A stretch of 8,443 nt of DNA, taken from assembly GCA_965366365.1 (NCBI GenBank), contig CBDUEV010000099.1, forward strand, positions 1 through 8,443. The letters run 5' to 3'. The stretch's first letter is position 1; every line of letters starts with the position of its first letter. The stretch comes from CBDUEV01 sp965366365 (GTDB lineage: Bacteria; Actinomycetota; Acidimicrobiia; Spongiisociales; JAENVV01). Below are positions 1 through 5,250 of the stretch, piece by piece. A model generated the notes under the pieces. The model was not told the origin of the DNA. It did no database searches and saw only the letters and a list, made by a program, of their open reading frames with translations. The position numbers and the translations under genes are program-made.

Positions 1-624
1 CTCACCTACCTCGCCAACCAGGGGACGATCACGTTCCACGTATGGACGTCGAGGATCCCGCGACTCGATGTCCCAGACCGCCTGGTGATGGACCTGGATC
101 CATCCGAGGAAGACCTCGGCAAGATCAGGTCGGTCGTCGACGCCACACGGGAGACGATGGTGAGTTTCGGGCTCGAACCGGTGCTGGTTGCCTCCGGGTC
201 CCGCGGGTTCCACCTCTGGGCGGCTATCGAACCGGATCACGAGTATGAGGCTGTTGGCGCCGCCGCCTGGTGCCTGGGTGCACTGATCGCCGCCGGCAAC
301 CCCGATACGGCGACAACGGAGTTCCTCAAGAAGGAACGCGGCGATGCAGTGTTTGTCGACTGGTTGCGCAACCGGTGGGCGCAGTCCATCGCCTGCCCCT
401 ACTCGCTCCGTTCGCGGCACGCCCCGACGGTGGTCACCCCGCTGCGATGGGACGAACTGAAGGGGGCGGTGCCAACCGGTTGGGACATCGAGACGATCGC
501 GGATCGGTTGGCGGACCCACCGGCTCCTCCCCAGCCCACGGCTCTGGATGTCGACGCCATCGTGGCTGCCGCCGCCGACGCAGGTATCGACCCGTCCCGC
601 ATTCACGACCGCTTCCGGGGTTGA
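1..624 (+). CDS. LigD-type primase-polymerase (PolDom), 5'-truncated
   Basis: The visible 207 residues match the C-terminal two thirds of the archaeo-eukaryotic primase-type polymerase domain found in bacterial NHEJ ligase LigD. That domain adds nucleotides and fills gaps at double-strand breaks alongside Ku and ligase. Three catalytic motifs are visible in order: DLDP (Asp31 and Asp33 of the visible part, metal ligands), SGSRGFH (65-71, the nucleotide-binding Ser-x-His type motif) and VFVDWLRN (Asp120, third metal ligand), followed by a family-typical PYSLRSR segment. The reading frame is open to the left window edge, so roughly the first 80-100 residues are missing. It stops with TGA shortly after the PolDom ends, so no nuclease or ligase domain follows it. 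It is therefore either a stand-alone PolDom or a fusion with the polymerase last. Its 3' end faces the cNMP-binding gene, 26 bp away, and it has no evident link to the signalling genes. Confidence 0.88.
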   Translation, partial: LTYLANQGTITFHVWTSRIPRLDVPDRLVMDLDPSEEDLGKIRSVVDATRETMVSFGLEPVLVASGSRGFHLWAAIEPDHEYEAVGAAAWCLGALIAAGNPDTATTEFLKKERGDAVFVDWLRNRWAQSIACPYSLRSRHAPTVVTPLRWDELKGAVPTGWDIETIADRLADPPAPPQPTALDVDAIVAAAADAGIDPSRIHDRFRG

Positions 625-650
625 TCTGCGGCCGTGGTCGATCTCGGCGC

Positions 651-1652
651 CTAGACGCGCCCGGCCTCCTCCCGCCGGTGATGGATTGCCAGCTCCTGCA
701 ATGCGTCTGTGCGGATATCTGACGCGCCGGCGACTGCCACTCTGGCCGGCGTGGCTGCCCGGAGGGTCGACGTGCGGTTGCCGCCCTCGATCAGAGCCCT
801 CTCGCCCAGGATGGAGCCGGGCCCGACCTCGGCCACGGTTTCGCCGTCGACCTCCACCACCAGGACCCCATCGAGCACCAGGAACAGTTCCCTGCCCGGC
901 TCGCCCTGCATCACGAGAGTCTCGCCGTAGGCCAGCTTCCGGAATCGGGGCTTCTTGCCGTCCCGCATGATGTGAGTGGAGAGCTGACGCTCCAGCCCGC
1001 TCTCGACTGCGGTGACGATGGCCGGGGAGTCGGCGTTGCCCCATGGAGTGTTGTCGCCGAAGCTCTCCTGGGTCCAGGCTTTGAAGTCGATCATGCCGCT
1101 CTTGGCGACCAGATCCATGGTTTCGTTGTAGACCCAATGGCGCGGCATCTTGCTGGCGCCCGACATCTCGAAGTCGCGGCTCCCGTCTGCCCGGATGGTG
1201 AGCGAGAGTGTCGTCCAGACCGTGGGCGCGGTCACCTTGAGGAAGGGTGGCCGGTTGAGGCGACGGGGGAGCGGCGCACCGGTACGGCCACCGGTCGTCT
1301 GCGAGAACGTGACGGAGGTCGCCGTGATCACGGGGCTGCGCTGGATGTCAGGAAAGGACACGGCGGGGATGGTGATGCTGCCCAGCCCCAGGGCCACCGT
1401 CGTCGCGCCGATGTGACCGCCACCGGAATAGCCGGCGTCCACCACCAGGCCGTCCTCGACGTCGATCCACGCCCGCAGGTCGTTGGCGAACCTGAACCGG
1501 TCGGCCTGGCGCAGGGCCTCCAGGTCGTCGATGTGGTCCGGTAAGGGGTCGTCATAGTGGCCGAGCCCCAGATCGACCGGCACTCGGAGCGGGCCGGTCA
1601 TCGCCTCGGACGGAATCCACGAGACCGACGTGACTGATGCTTCGATGCGCAT
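651..1652 (-). CDS. cyclic-nucleotide-binding-domain protein with unrecognised N-terminal region
   Basis: The product has 333 residues. The C-terminal part (about 237-310) is a CRP/PKA-type cyclic-nucleotide-binding fold. Its phosphate-binding cassette keeps the expected features: Gly283-Glu284 (ribose contact) and, nine residues on, Arg293-Thr294 (cyclic phosphate contact), inside GERALIEGGNRTSTLRA. Real cAMP or cGMP binding is therefore plausible. No helix-turn-helix follows, so it is not a CRP-like transcription factor. The first ~235 residues look beta-rich and soluble, with no signal peptide or membrane segment, and match no domain I can name; I believe similar full-length proteins occur in other actinobacteria. 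The ATG at 1650-1652 is supported by a purine-rich ribosome site just upstream (plus-strand 1657-1665). The gene is divergent from a nucleotide cyclase 173 bp away, making it a natural candidate receptor for that cyclase's product; this is inference from context. Confidence 0.88.
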   Translation of the reverse strand: MRIEASVTSVSWIPSEAMTGPLRVPVDLGLGHYDDPLPDHIDDLEALRQADRFRFANDLRAWIDVEDGLVVDAGYSGGGHIGATTVALGLGSITIPAVSFPDIQRSPVITATSVTFSQTTGGRTGAPLPRRLNRPPFLKVTAPTVWTTLSLTIRADGSRDFEMSGASKMPRHWVYNETMDLVAKSGMIDFKAWTQESFGDNTPWGNADSPAIVTAVESGLERQLSTHIMRDGKKPRFRKLAYGETLVMQGEPGRELFLVLDGVLVVEVDGETVAEVGPGSILGERALIEGGNRTSTLRAATPARVAVAGASDIRTDALQELAIHHRREEAGRV

Positions 1653-1656
1653 TGCT

Positions 1657-1665
1657 TCCCCTCTC
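1657..1665 (-). promoter_or_regulatory. ribosome binding site of the cNMP-binding gene
   Basis: Read on the minus strand this is GAGAGGGGA, ending 4 bases before the ATG at 1652. It is a good Shine-Dalgarno-like purine run and supports that start. Confidence 0.6.
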
Positions 1666-1726
1666 GACTGGGAGAAAGGGTCTCAGGTCTCGCCTAGCGC
1701 GCCCAGGGTGGTGGCCGCCTTTCGAC

Positions 1727-1740
1727 GGGGTGTTAACCCC
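1727..1740. promoter_or_regulatory. inverted repeat in divergent intergenic region, possible operator
   Basis: GGGGT-GTTA-ACCCC is a perfect 5-bp inverted repeat with a 4-base spacer, containing GTTAAC. It lies near the middle of the 173-bp region between the divergent cNMP-binding and cyclase genes. It could be a regulator site serving both directions. No T-run follows on either strand and both flanking genes start nearby, so it is unlikely to be a terminator. No regulator can be named; a chance short palindrome is possible. Confidence 0.3.
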
Positions 1741-1791
1741 ACTCCCGAAGCCGCATCTCCACCATGGCCAATTCCAGCGTCGAGGCGGACA

Positions 1792-1806
1792 ATTGGTACG
1801 TACAAT
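1792..1806 (+). promoter_or_regulatory. candidate -10 element (TACAAT) within a palindrome, cyclase operon promoter
   Basis: TACAAT at 1801-1806 is a good match to a sigma-70-type -10 hexamer and lies 20 bases before the cyclase ATG, implying a very short leader. No convincing -35 is seen 16-18 bases upstream. The hexamer sits inside the inverted repeat ATTG-N7-CAAT, with an overlapping self-complementary GTACGTAC at 1796-1803, so a dimeric regulator bound here would occlude the promoter. Promoter and operator are both predictions from sequence pattern. Confidence 0.35.
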
Positions 1807-1814
1807 CCGCAAAC

Positions 1815-1823
1815 GAGGTGGAG
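1815..1823 (+). promoter_or_regulatory. ribosome binding site of the receiver-cyclase gene
   Basis: GAGGTGGAG lies just before the ATG at 1826. It decides the start: the frame stays open further upstream (ATG at 1637), but the receiver domain begins right after 1826 and the upstream residues are not family-like. Confidence 0.65.
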
Positions 1824-1825
1824 CG

Positions 1826-3130
1826 ATGACGATCTCAGTGTTTCTCGCCGACGACAACCTCATCGTCCGCGAGGGCGTCAAAGCGTTGCTCGACCTCGAG
1901 GACGATTTCACCGTCGTCGGACAGGCCGCCGACTACGACGGGCTGGTCAGCGGCGCAGAAGCCGCCAATCCGCAGGTCATCGTCACCGACATCAGGATGC
2001 CGCCCGACTTCTCACGGGAAGGCATCGATGCCGCCAAGGAGGTCCGCAAACGCCACCCGGGCACCGGCATCGTGATCCTCTCCCAGTTCGACGACCCCGA
2101 CTACGCCGTCTCGCTGCTGTCGGAAGGTGCGGCCGGATACGCCTACCTCCTCAAGGACCGGGTAGGGGAGGGCAACCAGCTGGCCCGGGCCGTCCGGGAG
2201 GTGGCGGCCGGCGGCTCTGTGCTCGACCCGAAGATCGTCGACGCCCTCACCAGCCCTGTCCGCACGGACGCCTCGTTGTCGCCCGCCGAGGAGACCCTGC
2301 TGAAGCAGGTGGCCGAAGGCCGCACCATCAACGCGATTGCCGCACATTCCCAGACAACGCCCGCCGACGTCGACGCAGCCATCGAGAAGCTCTTCGTACG
2401 GCTAGCCGAAGGGCTCACCGCCGGGCGGGCCGACAGTCTGCACCGGCTGAGGATGCTCCAAAAGGCGATCGTCGACCGCAAGGAGCAGGGCGAATCACTC
2501 AGTCGCCTGCTCCCCGGTGGGGTGGCCGCCCGGATCCTCGAAGGTGGCCATATGCCGGGGGAAACAGAGGAACTGACGGTCACCGTCCTGATGTCCGACA
2601 TCCGCGGCTACACCACCATCGCCGAGCATGCCGACCCGAGCCTCCTGGCCGGGCAGCTCAACGAGCATCGGGCCGCGATGAACCGGGCGATCCTCTCCAA
2701 CGACGGCACCGTCATGCAGTTTGTCGGCGATGCGGTGATGGCGGTGTTCGGGGCGCCGGTCGCCCAGAACGATCATGCCGATCGGGCGGTGGCCGCCGCG
2801 GAGGCCATGCATACCGCCCAGCAGGACCTCAACGCCCGGTGGATCTCCGAGGGTCGGCCGCCATTCGGGCTCGGGATCGGGCTGTCGACGGGACCTGTCG
2901 CTGCGGCTCTGCTCGGCTCCGAAGAGCGACTCGAATACACCGTGGTCGGTGACACGGTGAACCTAACCCAGCGGATTCAACAGTGGGCCGAGCCGGGGGA
3001 AACGGTGCTCAGCGATCCAACTTGGGACGCTCTGACGGTCCGTCCGGCAGCCGATTCATTGCCCGCGGAGATCGTGAAGGGTCGCCAAACGCCGGTGTCC
3101 GCCCACCGGTTCCCTCCGAGAAGCTCATGA
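1826..3130 (+). CDS. response-regulator receiver fused to class III adenylate/guanylate cyclase
   Basis: The product has 434 residues and is predicted to be soluble. Residues 3-125 form a NarL-type receiver with the acidic pair Asp9/Asp10, phospho-acceptor Asp55, switch Ser86 and Lys110, all intact. Residues 150-197 resemble a decayed LuxR/NarL helix-turn-helix. A helical linker (about 203-225) leads into a class III cyclase catalytic domain (about 226-430). There the two metal ligands are Asp258 (SDIRGYT) and Asp302 (FVGDAVMAVFG), and the transition-state residues Asn379 and Arg383 (VNLTQR) are present. The substrate-specifying positions are Gln298, where adenylate cyclases usually have Lys, and Thr372, where class IIIa has Asp and class IIIb has Thr/Ser. 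cAMP is the likely product but cGMP cannot be excluded. The likely role is phosphorylation-controlled cyclic nucleotide synthesis driven by the two kinase-like proteins encoded next. The stop overlaps the next start (ATGA). Confidence 0.92.
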   Translation: MTISVFLADDNLIVREGVKALLDLEDDFTVVGQAADYDGLVSGAEAANPQVIVTDIRMPPDFSREGIDAAKEVRKRHPGTGIVILSQFDDPDYAVSLLSEGAAGYAYLLKDRVGEGNQLARAVREVAAGGSVLDPKIVDALTSPVRTDASLSPAEETLLKQVAEGRTINAIAAHSQTTPADVDAAIEKLFVRLAEGLTAGRADSLHRLRMLQKAIVDRKEQGESLSRLLPGGVAARILEGGHMPGETEELTVTVLMSDIRGYTTIAEHADPSLLAGQLNEHRAAMNRAILSNDGTVMQFVGDAVMAVFGAPVAQNDHADRAVAAAEAMHTAQQDLNARWISEGRPPFGLGIGLSTGPVAAALLGSEERLEYTVVGDTVNLTQRIQQWAEPGETVLSDPTWDALTVRPAADSLPAEIVKGRQTPVSAHRFPPRSS

Positions 3131-5250
3131 ACGTGAACCTCTCTGACCGCGCCCGGCTCCGGATCGGCGTCACCTTCGGCGCAGCCTCGGCCGGATTGTC
3201 GCTGGCGTCGATGATCACGTTGTTCGTCTCGGGCGACCGGGACTTCCTCATCGAGATCTCGGGTCTCGTGTTCGGCTTCATGGGGTTGGGCTTCGGTGTG
3301 CTGACCCTGGTGATGATTCGGTCTCAGCCGACCAACGGGGCGGTGTGGGCTATCGCATGGGCGGGGGTCTTCTCGGCGCTCTACGTTGCGGGCGCCGCCG
3401 GGGCCCTGGTACTCAGCAACGGCGAGTTCCCCGGGCTCACGTACGAGGTGTTTCGAGAACTGAGCCCTTCCCAACTTCCCCGGTCTGCGGCGTTCGCCAT
3501 CTTCTTCCGTTTCTGGACCCTCTATCCGGCTATCTGGCTTCCGCTCACCCTCGGTTTGCTCCTGTTCCCCGACGGCAAACCGCCGTCCCGCCGATGGAGA
3601 TGGGTGGGCTGGTGGAGCGTTTCCGCCATCGTGTTGGGAGGGGTAGCGGCCGCGATCTCGGGCAACCCGTGGAGCACCGTCCCCATCTGGTCGTCCGAGT
3701 CGACCGTCCCGGGAGTCCTTGGATCACTCATGTCGGCGGGGTTCATCCTCGCGTCGATCTCCGCGATCGTGTCGGTGGTCTCGCTTGCGGTCAGGTATCG
3801 ACGATCGTCGGGAGTGGCCCGGAGTCAGATCCGGTGGATTGCTCTCGGTGGGGCGTTGCTGGTGGCCTTCATTTTCGTTGTGCCGAATTTCGAGACGGGA
3901 GGCCCGGCAACCAGCGGCTCGGAATTCATCGGCGTGGTGGCCATGTCGGCCTTGATGGCCTCCTACGGCATCGCAATCACGAAGTACCGGCTCTATGACA
4001 TTGACATCGTCATCTCGCGGACTCTCACCTACGCGGTCCTGGCCGCGTTCATCACCGCTGTCTACGCGCTCCTTGTCGTTGGCGTGGGGTCGTTGCTCGG
4101 GAGTGGCGATGAGCCGAATCTGGGACTGTCGATTACTGCGGTGGCTGTCGTCGCTGTCGCGTTTGAACCACTCCGCAATCGGGTCCAGCACGCCGCCAAC
4201 CGACTCGTGTTTGGCAAGAGATCCAGCCCGTACGAGGTGCTCGCCGAAGCCACCAGTCGCCTGGCCAGCACTGGCTCCCCTGAGGAGACTCTCGCTCAAG
4301 TCACCCATCTGGTAGCGCAAGGCACAGGAGCGGTCGAAACGGTGCTCTGGTTGACAGTGGGGGACCAGCTGCACCCCCATTCGGCCACCCCGTTGGATGC
4401 CCTTGGCGAACTCCGTCCGGTGGGCATCGTGGGCGGGGCGATGCCCGGGCTCCCGGGTGAAGCAGTCGTTCCTGTCCGTCACCGAAACGAACTGCTTGGA
4501 GCCATCGCGATCACGAAACCCCGCGGTCAGTCGGTGACCGTCGCGGACGAAAAGGTGCTGGCAGACGTGGCGGCCGGATCCGGCCTGCTGCTCCGAAACA
4601 TTGGCCTCAACGCCGAACTCGCCGAACGCGCCGAGCAACTGCGGGTGTCCCGGCGCCGCCTGGTGGCAGCGCACGACGCCGAGCGGCACCGACTGGAACG
4701 GGACCTGCACGACGGTGCCCAACAGCAAGTGGTCGCCCTCAAGGTGAAGCTCGGCATCGCCCGGACACTTGCCGAAAGGGAAGGCGTTGGGAAGGTCGCC
4801 GAAATCGTGGCGGACCTGGCGGACACGACGCAAGCAGCCGTGGATGCGATGAGGGCGGTTGCGCACGGGATCTACCCGCCTCTCTTGGAAGCGGAAGGTC
4901 TGGAAGTGGCTCTGACAGCCGTGCGCCGAACCTTCCCCGTAACGGTGGACATCGAGTTCGCGGGGTTGGTCCGGTACGAACGGTCCCTCGAAGAGAGCGT
5001 GTACTTCTGCGTCGTCGAGATCATCACCCGGGTGATCGACGGCGGAGCCTCTACGATCAGCCTGTCCCTGAACGACTCAGCCCGCTCGATCGAATTCGAG
5101 ATCCGTCATGACGGAGTGGTCGGCGATCTCCTGGCCGTCGAGGACCGCCTCGACGCACTGGAGGGCTGGCTCCGGACTGGGAGCGACTCAGCCGGAAGCT
5201 TCGTGTCCGGCGCGGTGCCAGCCACCGCTCCAGTTCTGGAAACAACATGA
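3127..5250 (+). CDS. multi-TM HisKA_3-family histidine kinase, intact H-box but degenerate ATPase domain
   Basis: The product has 707 residues. The N-terminal ~350 residues carry nine or ten predicted membrane segments (for example 14-34, 43-64, 72-96, 122-148, 158-178, 198-222, 234-252, 266-285, 298-323). They include the LFPDG...SRRW and YRLYDIDIVISRTLTY motifs I associate with an actinobacterial sensor-kinase family. A GAF-like region spans about 370-490 and a DHp helix pair starts near 505. The H-box ERDLHDGAQQ has phospho-acceptor His528 and the Asp529-xxx-Gln533 phosphatase motif. The catalytic domain is broken: Arg635 replaces the N-box Asn, His661 and Val665 replace the G1-box Asp and second Gly, and about nine residues of ATP lid and G2 box are missing relative to the downstream paralogue. 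It should not bind ATP normally, so it probably depends on a partner kinase. The start at 3127 overlaps the cyclase stop by 4 bp; the ribosome site (GAGAAG) is weak, suggesting coupled translation. Confidence 0.9.
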   Translation: MNVNLSDRARLRIGVTFGAASAGLSLASMITLFVSGDRDFLIEISGLVFGFMGLGFGVLTLVMIRSQPTNGAVWAIAWAGVFSALYVAGAAGALVLSNGEFPGLTYEVFRELSPSQLPRSAAFAIFFRFWTLYPAIWLPLTLGLLLFPDGKPPSRRWRWVGWWSVSAIVLGGVAAAISGNPWSTVPIWSSESTVPGVLGSLMSAGFILASISAIVSVVSLAVRYRRSSGVARSQIRWIALGGALLVAFIFVVPNFETGGPATSGSEFIGVVAMSALMASYGIAITKYRLYDIDIVISRTLTYAVLAAFITAVYALLVVGVGSLLGSGDEPNLGLSITAVAVVAVAFEPLRNRVQHAANRLVFGKRSSPYEVLAEATSRLASTGSPEETLAQVTHLVAQGTGAVETVLWLTVGDQLHPHSATPLDALGELRPVGIVGGAMPGLPGEAVVPVRHRNELLGAIAITKPRGQSVTVADEKVLADVAAGSGLLLRNIGLNAELAERAEQLRVSRRRLVAAHDAERHRLERDLHDGAQQQVVALKVKLGIARTLAEREGVGKVAEIVADLADTTQAAVDAMRAVAHGIYPPLLEAEGLEVALTAVRRTFPVTVDIEFAGLVRYERSLEESVYFCVVEIITRVIDGGASTISLSLNDSARSIEFEIRHDGVVGDLLAVEDRLDALEGWLRTGSDSAGSFVSGAVPATAPVLETT

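Noticed and set aside
1637..1825. Upstream in-frame extension of the receiver-cyclase (ATG at 1637)
   Set aside because: The extra residues are not receiver-like, the stretch overlaps the divergent gene's start and the predicted promoter, and a good ribosome site precedes ATG 1826 where the receiver begins.
1653..1825. CRP-type binding site (TGTGA-N6-TCACA) in the divergent region
   Set aside because: I searched by eye and found no acceptable match on either strand.
1630..2952. Plus-strand open frame of 440 codons overlapping the receiver-cyclase
   Set aside because: The product is an Arg/Gly/Pro-rich out-of-frame reading of a gene with intact receiver and cyclase motifs.
2983..3126. Upstream start for the first kinase-like gene inside the cyclase gene
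   Set aside because: It would add 48 low-complexity residues read out of frame through conserved cyclase sequence; the 4-bp ATGA overlap start at 3127 fits the operon pattern.
3724..4866. Long minus-strand open frame (380 codons) opposite the first kinase gene
   Set aside because: Its translation is rich in Arg, His, Asp and Gly with no domain pattern, while the opposite strand encodes clear membrane, GAF and H-box motifs. It is a GC-rich shadow frame.
5017..5202. Sequencing error or frameshift as the cause of the broken ATPase domain in the first kinase
   Set aside because: The frame stays open with alignable residues on both sides (VYFCVVE before; FEIRHDG and FVSGAVPA after). The changes are point substitutions plus an in-frame loss, which fits real divergence better than an indel error.
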